In this document: positions 53,209 through 62,571 of the stretch, one piece after another | Numbering within the stretch: the first letter of the stretch is position 1 | Layout: every line of letters begins with the position of its first letter | DNA from: Halobaculum halobium | GTDB taxonomy: Archaea > Halobacteriota > Halobacteria > Halobacteriales > Haloferacaceae | Length of the DNA stretch: 64,000 nt | Assembly: GCF_030127145.1 (NCBI RefSeq) | Contig: NZ_CP126158.1 | Location: 992,001 to 1,056,000, forward strand | Reading direction: 5' to 3' | Program-made: the position numbers and the translations under genes | The notes under the pieces: model-generated | What the model was told of the DNA's origin: nothing | Database searches by the model: none | Seen by the model: the letters and a program-made list of their open reading frames with translations, nothing else

Positions 53209-54523
53209 TCACTGGCCGACGAGGACGCCAGCCAGCCCGACGAACACCAGCCCAGCCCCGAGCGAGAACGTCGGGAGGTAGCCCGCGACGCCCGCGATAA
53301 CGCCCCCGAGCGCGGAGCCGACGGCCGTGGCGAGCCCGGCCGCCGCCGCCTGGACGCCGAGGGCGGCCCCCGAGTCGACTCGTCGGCGAGGCGGGCGACG
53401 ATCCCGGCGGTCGTGACGGCGATGAACGCCCACGTCGCGCCGATGAGCCCGAACGCGAGCGCGTAGCCCGCCAGCGCCGGCGGCGCCGCCGTCGGGAGGG
53501 CGACGGCGACGATCGCGACACCCGGGAACAGCAGTCCCCGGCCGGCGAGCGCGCCCGCCTGGACGACCCGCGGGGCGTAGCGCCCGGCGAGGCGACCCGC
53601 CGGTCCGTAGCAGACCGCCGAGCCGAGGTTGCCCGCGAGGTAGACGCCGAACACCGCCCCGTCGTCGACGCGCTCGGCGAGGAACGCCGGCACCGGGCCC
53701 CAGAAGACGGCGAAGCCCAGCGAGAAGACGATCACCGCGAGGACGTACCGCCGCAGCGACGGAGAGAAGCGGGCGAGCGGGGACCGCCCTCCTCCGAGTT
53801 GACCGCCGGGCTGGCGCCCCGTCCGGAGCGCTCGAAGCTCCCAGAACACCCGCGCGGGACCGTAGAGACTCGCGCGGAGGTAGCGGCCGGCGCCCCAGTT
53901 CGCGTGGGGGAGCCGGGCGTACAGCCGGCGGAAGCGCTCGGCCGAGAGCGTCGACGGCTCCGGGTACCACACTCGCGCGAGCAGGAGCGCGGCCGTCGCG
54001 ACGACCGCGAGGACGAAAAGAGGAGCCGCTGGCCCGCGAGCGGGTCGACGCCGAACCGAGGGACGACGAGCGTCCACGCGGTGCCGACGAGCAGGCCGGC
54101 GACCCAGCCGTACCCCTGCCAGGCGTTCAGCGAGGCGATGTGGCCGTCCCACTCGTCCACCGGCGCGCCCTCGACGACGATCAGGTTCAACACGGGGACC
54201 GCGGCGGCGACGACGAACCACAGCGCGGCGTTGAGCGCGAGCACGGTGACCGGCGTCGTCGCCAACGGGACGAGCGCGAGCACGCCCGCGGTCGCCCCGA
54301 GCGCGACGAGGACGAACGGGCGTCTGCGGTCCGTTCGGGCGGCCAGCGCCGCCCACGCGACGGCGCCCGGCACCCCGACGAGCGCCGCCGTCGCGGCGAT
54401 CAGTCCGACGAAGGCGAGGCTGGCGTCCAGCGCGATGGCGTACAGCGGAACGAGCACGGAGGCGCCGCCGACGGCGGCGTAGCCCAGTCCCCACGCGAGC
54501 AGCCAGCGGCGGTTCCGGTCCAC
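53209..54523 (-). pseudogene. MFS transporter, two one-base deletions
   Basis: A 12-helix major facilitator. GTG 54523 (DRNRRWLLAWGLGYAAVGGA) leads through the first six helices, the ARTDRRRPFVL loop and GHIASLNAWQGYGWVAGLLV. Frame is lost at an A-run on the plus strand (54016-54019), where one more base gives LLFFVLAVVATAALLL. It continues through YVLAVIVFSLGFAVFWGPV, then fails again at a C-run (53367-53371). One base there gives DESTRGAALGVQAAAAGLATA, and it ends GVLVGQ at 53209. Apart from those two sites the gene is well preserved, so errors in sequence are likely. Substrate unknown. The start is uncertain since an in-frame ATG at 54712 overlaps the divergent gene. Confidence 0.78.
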
Positions 54524-54665
54524 GGCCGCGGGTGTGTCGGGGTCGGGAAATCCCTTCCGCAACGGGGCGGTGTCGCCGCGGTGCCCGGTCTCGGAGTCAC
54601 CCGACAGACACGACGCCCCCGAGAACGGCAGGGTGAAGTAACGGAACTCGAACGGGCGGACAGAG

Positions 54666-56240
54666 ATGCCAGGGGAGGACGGCACCGACGGAGACGAGGG
54701 ATCGCTCATCACCTACGGGATCGAGGACCGGCCGCCGCTGCTCCAGTCGCTGGGGCTCGGGTTCCAGCACTACCTCACGATGGTCGGTGCGAACATCGCC
54801 GTCCCGCTGATCCTCGCGGGCGCGATGGGGATGCCCGACCAGTTCGTCCCGCGGTTCGTCGGGACGTTCTTCGTCGTCTCCGGGATCGCGACGCTCGCGC
54901 AGACGACGCTCGGCAACCGCTACCCGATCGTGCAGGGCGCGCCCTTTTCGATGCTGGCGCCGGCGCTGGCGATCGTCGGCGTCGTCCTCGCGAACCCGCC
55001 CGGCGGCGGGATCGAGGCGTGGCGCGCGGCGCTGTTGCAGTTGCAGGGCGCGATCGTCGTCGCCGCCCTGTTCGAGATCGCGATCGGCTATCTGGGGCTC
55101 GTGGGTCGCCTCCGGCGGTACTTCTCCCCGGTCGTTATCGCGCCGGTGATCGTCCTCATCGGGCTGACGCTGTTCTCGGCACCGCAGGTCGCCAGCGCGA
55201 CGCAGAACTGGCCGCTGCTCCTGTTCACGTTCGGGCTCATCGCCGCCTTCTCGCAGTTCCTCGGCGACCGCGCCCGGGCCTTCCAGCTGTTCCCGGTGCT
55301 TCTGGGTATCGTCGTCGCCTACGCCGTCGCGCTCGCGCTGTCGGCGACGGGCGTGTACGCTCCCGGGGCGCCGGGGTACGTCGACCTGGGTCCCGTGTTC
55401 GATGCGCCGCTGGCGGTCGCTATCTACCCGCTGCAGTGGGGGGTTCCGCAGGTGACGACGAGCTTCGTCGTCGGGATGCTCGCGGGCGTGATCGCGTCGA
55501 TCATCGAGTCGCTCGGCGACTACCACGCCGTCGCGCGCCTGTCGGGCGTCGGCGCCCCCTCCGAGAAGCGAATCACCCACGGCATCGGGATGGAGGGGAT
55601 CGCGAACGTGTTCTCGGGGCTGATGGGCGCGGGCGGTTCCACCTCCTACTCGGAGAACATCGGCGCCATCGGCCTGACGGGCGTCGCCTCCAGGTACGTC
55701 GTGCAGGTCGGCGCCGCGGCGATGCTCGTCGTCGGCTTCTTCGGGCCGTTCGGCGCGCTCATCGCCAGCATCCCCGCCCCCGTGGTCGGCGGCCTCTACG
55801 TCGCGATGTTCGGGCAGATCGTCGGCGTCGGCCTCTCGAACCTGAAGTACGTCGACCTCGACTCCCAGCGCAACCTCTTCGTGCTCGGCGTCTCGCTGTT
55901 CGCCGGGCTGTTCGTGCCGGAGTACTTCTCGAACGTCGCGAGCGCGGCGCCCGACGGCGTCGGCGGCGCCGTCTTCTTCGCACAGAGCATGGCGGCAGTC
56001 CCCGTCCTCGGGCCGGCGCTCGGTGCCGACGTCGTCGCGAACACCGTGTTCGTCATCGGCTCCACGGGGATCAGCGTCGGCGGGATCGTCGCGTTCACGC
56101 TCGACAACGCGATCCCCGGCAGCGACGAGGAGCGCGGGCTCGCCGACTGGGCGCGCACTGCCGAGTCGGACGAGGACTTCCTGTCGGCGTACGACCGGTT
56201 CGTCCGCGGCGACGACGGCGAGGCGAGGCGGGCGGAGTAA
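54666..56240 (+). CDS. NCS2 family nucleobase permease (xanthine/uracil)
   Basis: 524 residues with about fourteen hydrophobic helices of the NCS2 nucleobase:cation symporter family. Recognisable parts are FQHYLTMVGANIAVPLI near residue 40 (the GLGFQHYLT signature), SIIESLGDYHAVARLSGV, and NVFSGLMGAGGSTSYSENIGAIGLTGVASR (TSYSENIG). It imports xanthine, uric acid or uracil with a cation. The extra acidic C-terminal tail is haloarchaeal. ATG 54666 overlaps the divergent MFS gene only if the latter starts at 54712, which is one reason for placing the MFS start further in. Confidence 0.93.
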   Translation: MPGEDGTDGDEGSLITYGIEDRPPLLQSLGLGFQHYLTMVGANIAVPLILAGAMGMPDQFVPRFVGTFFVVSGIATLAQTTLGNRYPIVQGAPFSMLAPALAIVGVVLANPPGGGIEAWRAALLQLQGAIVVAALFEIAIGYLGLVGRLRRYFSPVVIAPVIVLIGLTLFSAPQVASATQNWPLLLFTFGLIAAFSQFLGDRARAFQLFPVLLGIVVAYAVALALSATGVYAPGAPGYVDLGPVFDAPLAVAIYPLQWGVPQVTTSFVVGMLAGVIASIIESLGDYHAVARLSGVGAPSEKRITHGIGMEGIANVFSGLMGAGGSTSYSENIGAIGLTGVASRYVVQVGAAAMLVVGFFGPFGALIASIPAPVVGGLYVAMFGQIVGVGLSNLKYVDLDSQRNLFVLGVSLFAGLFVPEYFSNVASAAPDGVGGAVFFAQSMAAVPVLGPALGADVVANTVFVIGSTGISVGGIVAFTLDNAIPGSDEERGLADWARTAESDEDFLSAYDRFVRGDDGEARRAE

Positions 56241-56289
56241 GGCGACCGCCTCCGACGCGTTCAACTCGGCGGCGGGAGAATCCTCACAC

Positions 56290-57444
56290 ATGACCGACGC
56301 CAACCCCGACGCGTCCGACGACGCGCCGTACGCCCGTCGACTCGACGCCGCGCGGGAACGCCTCGTCGCCGCCGACGTCGACGCCGACGCGCTCGTCTTG
56401 TTCCCGAGCACGAATCTGCGGTACCTCACCGGGCTCGATGAACACCCGAGCGAACGCCACTTCCTGCTGTTCGTCGTGCCCGACGCCGACCCGGTGTTCC
56501 TCGTCCCGGAACTGTCCGGCGAGCAGGTGCGCGCCGAGTCGGCCGTGGCGGACGTGCGCACGTGGGGCGACGACGAGGACCCCGTCGCGGCGGTCGAGTC
56601 CGTCGCGGCCGACCTCGCGCTCGCGAACGACGCGCCGCACGTCCTCGTCGACGACACGATGCACGCGCGCTTCACCCAGGATCTCCGGCGGGTGCTTCCC
56701 GACGCGACGTGGGGGCTCGCGACGGCCGCCCTCGCGGACCTGCGCGTGGTCAAGGACGACGCCGAGGTCGCCGCGCTCCGCCGCGCCGGCGAGGCGGCCG
56801 ACGCCGTCGTGCGCGACCTCCGCGAGTGGGGCGAGGAGGTCGTGGGGATGACCGAAACGGACCTCGCCCGCCACGTCGAGGACCGCCTCGCGGCCAACGG
56901 CGGGGTCGGCGTCTCCTTCGACACGATCGTCGGCTCGGGGCCGAACGGCGCGATGCCCCATCACACCCACGGCGACCGCGTGATCGAGGCGGGCGACCCG
57001 GTCGTCCTCGACTTCGGCACCCGCGTCGACGGCTACCCCTCCGACCAGACCCGGACGCTCGTGTTCGGCAACGAGTCGCCGCCGGCGGGCTTCCGGGAGG
57101 TCCACCGCGCCGTCCGCGAGGCGCAGGAGGCCGCCGTCGAGGCGGTCGAGCCGGGCGCCACGACCGGCGAGATCGACGCCGCCGCCCGCGAGGTCATCGC
57201 GGAGGCGGGCTACGGCGACGAGTTCGTCCATCGCACGGGCCACGGCGTCGGCCTCGACGTTCACGAGGAGCCGTACGTCGTCGCCGGCGGCGAGCGCGAA
57301 CTGGTGCCGGGAATGGTGTTCAGCGTCGAACCCGGCGTCTACCTGTCCGGCGAGTTCGGCGTCCGGATTGAGGACCTGGTGGTCGTCACCGACGACGGCT
57401 GCGTCCGCCTGAACCGGACTGACCGCGACTGGCGAACCGACTGA
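56290..57444 (+). CDS. M24 family metallopeptidase (Xaa-Pro dipeptidase-like), intact
   Basis: 384 residues. The N-terminal creatinase-like domain (VLFPSTNLRYLTGLDEHPSERH) precedes the pita-bread catalytic domain. Its five metal ligands are all present: D in VVLDFGTRVDG, D in PSDQTRTL, H in HRTGHGVGLD, E in VFSVEPG and E in VRIEDL. It cleaves Xaa-Pro bonds. This is a different subgroup from the frameshifted gene at 9893. ATG 56290 is 50 bases after the NCS2 permease stop on the same strand, so they may be co-transcribed. Confidence 0.93.
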   Translation: MTDANPDASDDAPYARRLDAARERLVAADVDADALVLFPSTNLRYLTGLDEHPSERHFLLFVVPDADPVFLVPELSGEQVRAESAVADVRTWGDDEDPVAAVESVAADLALANDAPHVLVDDTMHARFTQDLRRVLPDATWGLATAALADLRVVKDDAEVAALRRAGEAADAVVRDLREWGEEVVGMTETDLARHVEDRLAANGGVGVSFDTIVGSGPNGAMPHHTHGDRVIEAGDPVVLDFGTRVDGYPSDQTRTLVFGNESPPAGFREVHRAVREAQEAAVEAVEPGATTGEIDAAAREVIAEAGYGDEFVHRTGHGVGLDVHEEPYVVAGGERELVPGMVFSVEPGVYLSGEFGVRIEDLVVVTDDGCVRLNRTDRDWRTD

Positions 57445-57557
57445 CGCTCGCTCGCCCGCCAGCGGTGACCCGGCGCGCCGCAAGACCCCGTGAGTTTCGG
57501 TCGGCCGAAAATATCAGTTTCGTGGTAGTTAACCGCGCAGGGCGACAACCGTCGGAC

Positions 57558-58370
57558 ATGGCGGAGTTCGGCGCGTACGTCTTCGTGTTCCTCGCGGGGT
57601 TGATCACCGCGCTCGCGACCGGGCTGGGCGCGATCCCGTTCTTCCTCGTCGACGAGATCGGCGACCGGTGGAACGTGGTGCTGTGGGGGCTCGCGTCGGG
57701 GATCATGCTCGGCGCGTCGCTGTTCGGGCTGGTGAGCGAGGGGCTCGCGTACGGCGGGCCGTTGGACTTGGGCGTGGGCGTGCTGGCGGGGGTCCTGCTG
57801 GTCGTCGTCGCCCACGAACTGATCGAGGGGGCGGAGGTCGATCCCGGCGTGTACGAAGAGGCCGACTTCAAGAAGCTCCTGCTCATCCTCGGCGTGCTCA
57901 CTGTTCACAGCTTCCCGGAGGGGGTCGCCGTCGGCGTCTCGTTCGCGGAGTTGGGATTCGACACGCCCGGCGGCGTCCTCGTGTTCGGCACCGCGGTGCC
58001 GCTGCTCGCGGTGTTCATGACCGTCGCGATCTCCATCCACAACGTCCCCGAGGGCGTGGCCGTGTCGATCCCGCTTCGCTCGATGGACGTGTCGCCGCCG
58101 AAGATGGTGTGGTGGGCGGTGTTCTCGAGCCTGCCGCAGCCGATCGGGGCGGTGATCGCCTTCTATTTCGTCACGCTCGCCGAGCGGTTTCTCCCGGTCG
58201 GCTTCGGCTTCGCGGCGGGCGCGATGGTGTATCTCGTGCTCACGGAGTTCATTCCGGAGGCGCTGGAGCTGGGCGAGGGTCTCGCGGGCGGCGGGAAGCG
58301 CGAGTTGGTCGCCGGCGTCCTCGTCGGGATCGGCGCGATGGTGCCGCTGCTGTCGGTCACGTCGCTGTAG
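57558..58370 (+). CDS. ZIP family metal transporter
   Basis: 270 residues, eight hydrophobic helices. The metal path is marked by HSFPEGVAVGVSF in helix four and HNVPEGVAVSIPL in helix five, the ZIP histidines and glutamates. An acidic/basic loop (EEADFKK) lies between helices three and four. ZIP transporters bring zinc or related divalent metals into the cytoplasm. ATG 57558 was chosen because in-frame sequence upstream is basic. It lies 113 bases after the M24 gene. Confidence 0.93.
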   Translation: MAEFGAYVFVFLAGLITALATGLGAIPFFLVDEIGDRWNVVLWGLASGIMLGASLFGLVSEGLAYGGPLDLGVGVLAGVLLVVVAHELIEGAEVDPGVYEEADFKKLLLILGVLTVHSFPEGVAVGVSFAELGFDTPGGVLVFGTAVPLLAVFMTVAISIHNVPEGVAVSIPLRSMDVSPPKMVWWAVFSSLPQPIGAVIAFYFVTLAERFLPVGFGFAAGAMVYLVLTEFIPEALELGEGLAGGGKRELVAGVLVGIGAMVPLLSVTSL

Positions 58371-58440
58371 CGCGCGAGAACGGCAGGCAGTTCGGCGGAG
58401 TCGGGTCGTTCGGCGGGGTCGGCGCGGTTCGTCAGTCGCG

Positions 58441-58725
58441 TTAGTGCGAGTGACCCATCGCGTCCGAGAGACTCTGTCCGAAGCGCTCCTCGAACAGCTC
58501 CTCGGCCTTCTCGTTGATGTCGAGCACGTCCTGGGGCGCCTCGCCCTCGCTGTGGTGGGCGATGGCGTGGGCCTGCTGGGCGAACGCCTGGAGGATCACG
58601 TCGCTGATGACCTCGCTGGGGTCCTCGCCCTGCTCGGCGAGCATGTCGACGAGCCCCTCGGGGAGGTCGACCTCGTCGCTGTCGCCGTCCGGTCCGGTAA
58701 CGGTGTAGGTTTCAGTTCCAACCAT
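58441..58725 (-). CDS. Conserved haloarchaeal protein (DUF7545-like)
   Basis: 94 residues from ATG 58725. The protein starts VGTETYTVTGPDGDSDEVDLP and is helical after that (GLVDMLAEQGEDPSEVISDV). A short His-rich stretch (QQAHAIAHHSEG) and a C-terminal GHSH could bind metal, which is interesting next to a ZIP transporter, but this is only a suggestion. It resembles a haloarchaeal small-protein family I recall as DUF7545. A GTAAA-containing element sits 27 bases before the ATG. Confidence 0.68.
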   Translation of the reverse strand: MVGTETYTVTGPDGDSDEVDLPEGLVDMLAEQGEDPSEVISDVILQAFAQQAHAIAHHSEGEAPQDVLDINEKAEELFEERFGQSLSDAMGHSH

Positions 58726-59007
58726 GGCTCCTCGGAGGGTCACCGGACGTAAAGGTCCGTGGGTCGCGGGGAGCCGCCGCAAGCTTCTGTGTTCGCCCTG
58801 CGCAACGTCCGCTGATCCCGGCGACAGCGGGAAGCGAACCGCGTCCGGAACCTACTGCGTCGGTGCCCCCCCGGCGGCAGGCAACCGGACTGTACCGCGA
58901 GCGAGGCCGGACGCCGAGCGAGCGGCTTTGGCGTGAACGGGATTTCGCCGAGCGGTTCCCGCAGGCCGCCGGAGGCGGCCGAGGAACTCCGAGGCGAAAA
59001 GAGGATC

Positions 59008-60066
59008 TCAGTCGTCGGCGGCCGCTGGCTCCTCCTCGGCTTGCGCTGTCTCAGCGCGCTTCAGGTCCTCCAAGTAGTCGTCGGCGTCGATGGCGGCCTT
59101 GCTCCCCATCCCGGCGGCCGTAACGGCCTGCTGGTAGTGGTAGTCGACCACGTCGCCGGCGCCGAACAGTCCGGACACGCCCGTCGCCGTCTGCCCGCCG
59201 CCGGAGCCGCCCTCGGTCTTCAGGTAGCCGTCGTCGTCGAGTTCGACGCCGGTGTCGGCGAGGTAGTCGGTGTTGGGCGTGTGGCCGATGGCGTAGAACA
59301 CCGCGCCGACCTCGAACTCCCACTCTTCGGTCTCGGGGTCCTCGAGCTTGTCCGTCGGGTGTCCCTCGGGGTTGCGAACGAGCGTGACCGACTCGACGCC
59401 CGCCTCGGCTGTCCCGTGGAGCTCGGTGACCTCGGTGTTGCGCATGATCTCGATGTTCCCGTCGTCGACGTGGTCCATCACGCGGTCGATCCAGTAGTCC
59501 TCCGCGCGGAACTCCTCGCGGCGGTGGGCGAGGTACACGGTGTCGGCGAACTTCGTCAGGAAGCTCGCCTCCTCCATGGCGGCGTCGCCGCCGCCGACGA
59601 CGAGCATGTCCTCGTCGCGGAAGAACGCCCCGTCACACGTCGCACACGTCGACAGGCCGAAGCCCATCAGTTCGTCCTCGCCGGGGATGCCGAGCGTCCG
59701 CGCGGACGCACCGGACGCCGCGATCACGGCGTCCGCGGTGTACACGTCGCCGTTGGTGAGCTCGACGCGGAACGGACGCGAGGAGTCGTCCACCGACTCG
59801 ACGATGCCGTTCTTCACCTCGGCGCCGAAGCGCTTCGCCTGCGTTTTGGCGTTGTTTATGAACTCCGCGCCGTTGATCCCCTCGGGGAACCCCGGGAAGT
59901 TCTCAACCTCGGAGGTGAGCGTGAGCTGTCCTCCCGGCTCGTCGCCCTCGAACACGAGGGGCTCGTTGTTCGACCGGGCCGCGTAGATGGCCGCCGTGAG
60001 GCCCGCCGAGCCGGTGCCGGCGATGATCAACGGACGATGTTCGACGATCTCGGACGTAGCTGTCAT
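59008..60066 (-). CDS. trxB: Thioredoxin reductase (FAD/NAD(P)-disulfide reductase)
   Basis: 352 residues. FAD binds at IAGTGSAGLTAAIYAARSN, the redox pair is C141-x-x-C144 in CATCDGAFF, the NAD(P) motif is VVGGGDAAMEEA, and the second FAD contact is GLFGAGDVVDYHYQQAVTAAG. It passes electrons from NADPH to thioredoxin. The long acidic C-terminal tail (AQAEEEPAAADD) is typical of haloarchaea. ATG 60066 was preferred over an in-frame start at 60150. A TATA-like element and an AACAGTATTGTT inverted repeat lie about 60-80 bases upstream. Confidence 0.95.
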   Translation of the reverse strand: MTATSEIVEHRPLIIAGTGSAGLTAAIYAARSNNEPLVFEGDEPGGQLTLTSEVENFPGFPEGINGAEFINNAKTQAKRFGAEVKNGIVESVDDSSRPFRVELTNGDVYTADAVIAASGASARTLGIPGEDELMGFGLSTCATCDGAFFRDEDMLVVGGGDAAMEEASFLTKFADTVYLAHRREEFRAEDYWIDRVMDHVDDGNIEIMRNTEVTELHGTAEAGVESVTLVRNPEGHPTDKLEDPETEEWEFEVGAVFYAIGHTPNTDYLADTGVELDDDGYLKTEGGSGGGQTATGVSGLFGAGDVVDYHYQQAVTAAGMGSKAAIDADDYLEDLKRAETAQAEEEPAAADD

Positions 60067-60125
60067 TACCGAACGATACGGCCGAACGGGGTTTGTACGT
60101 TGTGCTGTCGTGCTCGCTCCGCGGA

Positions 60126-60146
60126 CAACAGTATTGTTAGTATAGA
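60126..60146 (-). promoter_or_regulatory. TATA element with inverted repeat upstream of trxB
   Basis: TTCTATACT (60138-60146, minus strand) is a likely TATA box. AACAGTATTGTT (60126-60137), an inverted repeat with four-base arms, lies immediately downstream of it and could be an operator. The transcript would carry a leader of about 50 bases. Confidence 0.4.
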
Positions 60147-60199
60147 ACAAGACAACCTCAGATCGACAACGGTGATCGACCGCGGCCGCGACACGCCCG

Positions 60200-62380
60200 T
60201 CAGAACGCGAGCCGCTCGATCAGCCGCCGCGAGAGCCCGACCCGGCTCGACTCGTGCGGGTAGACGGTGACCGTCGTACAGCCCGGATTCGGGAACTCCG
60301 GCCGCTCGTCGAGCAGGGCGTTGCGGAGTCGGTGGTCTGCGCCGCGGCGGACGAGCAGGTCCGGCATCGGCGGGCGGCCGCCGTCCGTCCGAACCGACTC
60401 GGTGCCGACAGGAACCGACACCAGCTCCGACAGCTCCGCGCGGTAGTCCTCGACGAGCCGGCGCTGTTTGTCGGAGTCCTCGCCCGCCGGCTGCCACAGC
60501 GACAGCTCGCCGCCGTTGGCGGCGGCGACCGCCTCGGCGACGTCGACCGCCAGCGCCGGATACGGGCCCACGTCGCCCGAGAGCACCACGCGTTCGGGGT
60601 CGTCGTAGCCGAGGTTGTCGACGAGCAGCACGTCGCAGGGCGCGTGTCTGACGACCCAGTCGATCGGGTCGCCGAACAGCCGCGAGCGGACGCGGAGGGG
60701 CTCGTGTTCGGTGACGATCGTGTCCACCCCGCGGTGGGACGCGAAGTTGACGACCGCGTGTTTCGTGTCGTGGCTGACGATCTCGTCGGCTTCGACGTCG
60801 ACGTCGAACTCATCGCCGAGGGCGTTCACCCGCGTCTCGAAGGTCCGGTCCGCGTCGGACTGCGCGGTCACCCCCTCGGTAAGCGGCGCCTGGTCGGGCA
60901 CTTCCTCGAACCGGACGGCGACGACGCGGCCGCCGTCCTCACGGACCAGATCCGCGGCCAGCGCGACCAGCGAGCGTTCCCGGTCCGCGTCGAGATCCTT
61001 CGTAAGCGCGAGCAGCACCTCGTTGGTGTCGGGACGCTCGGCGAGCGCGGACTCGATCTCCGAGAGCGCCTCGCGGCTGACCTGCCGCCGGATCGCGTCG
61101 GTCGCGGCGCCCTCGCGGTCGACCCGCGGGCGGACGTACAGGTAGTACCAGACGACGCTGCCGACGGTGATGACGGCCGCGCCCGAGAGCGCGACGGTCC
61201 CCATCTGGGTCAACAACAGGAGCCCGGAGACGGCGCCAAACACCTGGACCCACGGGTACAGCGGCGAGGTGAACTCGGGCTCGTACTCGGTGCTCCCCTC
61301 GCGGAAGGCGATCACCGCGACGTTGATCATCGCGAACACCATGATCTGGAATGCGCTCGCCAACTTCGCGATGTCGAGGATTGGGACGAACGCGATCAGC
61401 GCCAGCAACACCACGCCGGTCACCGTAATCGACGTGACGGGCGTGCCGAACCGCTCGCTGACCGACGACAGCGACGGCGGCGCGAGCTGGTCGCGGCTCA
61501 TGGCGAACGGGTATCGCGACGACGAGAGGATCCCCGCGTTCGCCGTCGAAACGAGCGCGAGCACGGCCGCGATGATGACCGCGACGACTCCCGCCTGGCC
61601 GAGCGTCTGTTCGGCGCCGACGGCGACCGGGGTCAGCGATCCCGCGACGCTGCCGGGGTCGGTGATGCCGACCAGCACGGCGACGATGACGACGTAGAGG
61701 ATCGTCGTGAACGCCAGCGACCCGAGGATCCCGAGCGGGATGTTCCGACCGGGATCTTCGATCTCCTCGGCGACGCTGGCGACCTTCGTGACGCCCGCGT
61801 ACGAGACGAACACCAGCCCGGTCGCCGCGAGGACGCCCTCGACGCCGTAGCCGAAGAAATCGACGTAGTTGGCGGACTGAACGCTCGGGGCGCTGCCGGC
61901 GGCGAACCACCCCAGCGCCGCCAGCATCACGGCGACGATGGCGACCTGAAGCCGACCGGTCTGCTTCGCGCCGACGACGTTCACGAGGATCAACACGGCT
62001 GCGATGCCCAGCGCGACGGGCTTGAGCGGGAGATCGAACAACAGGAGGAGGTACGGAACGCCGCCGACGAGCGCGAGCGCGCCCTTGAACGACAGCGAGA
62101 ACCACGTGCCGACGCCGGCGATCGTGCCCAGCAGCGGGCCCATCCCGCGCTCGATGTAGATGTACGTGCCGCCGGCCTCGGGCATCGCCGTCGCCATCTC
62201 CGACTTCGACAGCGCCGCCGGGACCACCAGCAGCCCGGCGAGCGCGTACGCGAGAATCACCGCGGGCCCGGCGATCTCAAGCGCCAGCGCCGGCAGGATG
62301 AAGATGCCGCTGCCGATCATGGCGCCGATGCTGATCGCGAGGACGGACGGGAGACCGAGGTCTCGTTCGAGTTCCTTCAT
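60200..62380 (-). CDS. APC amino acid permease fused to Usp domains
   Basis: 726 residues. Residues 1-430 are a twelve-helix APC permease with GLPSVLAISIGAMIGSGIF at the first helix and the unwound GSGIF typical of LeuT-fold amino acid transporters. From about 450 on, two universal-stress-like domains follow (EVLLALTKDLDADRERSLVALA and VVLSGDVGPYPALAVDVAEA). These cytoplasmic domains probably regulate transport. ATG 62380 was chosen because the first helix begins there. The gene is divergent from an Lrp-type regulator with a shared gap holding a 15-bp inverted repeat, so it is a likely Lrp target. Confidence 0.92.
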   Translation of the reverse strand: MKELERDLGLPSVLAISIGAMIGSGIFILPALALEIAGPAVILAYALAGLLVVPAALSKSEMATAMPEAGGTYIYIERGMGPLLGTIAGVGTWFSLSFKGALALVGGVPYLLLLFDLPLKPVALGIAAVLILVNVVGAKQTGRLQVAIVAVMLAALGWFAAGSAPSVQSANYVDFFGYGVEGVLAATGLVFVSYAGVTKVASVAEEIEDPGRNIPLGILGSLAFTTILYVVIVAVLVGITDPGSVAGSLTPVAVGAEQTLGQAGVVAVIIAAVLALVSTANAGILSSSRYPFAMSRDQLAPPSLSSVSERFGTPVTSITVTGVVLLALIAFVPILDIAKLASAFQIMVFAMINVAVIAFREGSTEYEPEFTSPLYPWVQVFGAVSGLLLLTQMGTVALSGAAVITVGSVVWYYLYVRPRVDREGAATDAIRRQVSREALSEIESALAERPDTNEVLLALTKDLDADRERSLVALAADLVREDGGRVVAVRFEEVPDQAPLTEGVTAQSDADRTFETRVNALGDEFDVDVEADEIVSHDTKHAVVNFASHRGVDTIVTEHEPLRVRSRLFGDPIDWVVRHAPCDVLLVDNLGYDDPERVVLSGDVGPYPALAVDVAEAVAAANGGELSLWQPAGEDSDKQRRLVEDYRAELSELVSVPVGTESVRTDGGRPPMPDLLVRRGADHRLRNALLDERPEFPNPGCTTVTVYPHESSRVGLSRRLIERLAF

Positions 62381-62441
62381 TGTGAGAGACCGGGGAGTGC
62401 GCGTACATACATGTCGGAACCGCATAAATGGGGCGTTTCTA

Positions 62442-62456
62442 TTGACGGATCGTCAA
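62442..62456. promoter_or_regulatory. Probable Lrp operator (15-bp inverted repeat)
   Basis: TTGACG and CGTCAA are perfect inverted arms around a three-base centre GAT. The site sits in the 191-base divergent region between the APC-Usp permease and the Lrp gene, close to CATTTATGC (minus strand, 62421-62429), a likely permease TATA. The location is right for autoregulation and amino acid control; no binding data exist. Confidence 0.5.
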
Positions 62457-62571
62457 CGATCGGGATACATAGAACAGCTTCCGTCCGCGACAGCCCCTGC
62501 GCCATCGGGAGCGAGGAGACCGGCGTGACGAACGAAGACTAATGACCCTCCCGCGGCACGCCACGATAGGA

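Noticed and set aside
60254-62542. 762-codon open frame antisense to the APC-Usp permease
   Set aside because: Arg/Asp/His-rich composition without hydrophobic or catalytic motifs; a by-product of GC-rich third positions in the real gene.
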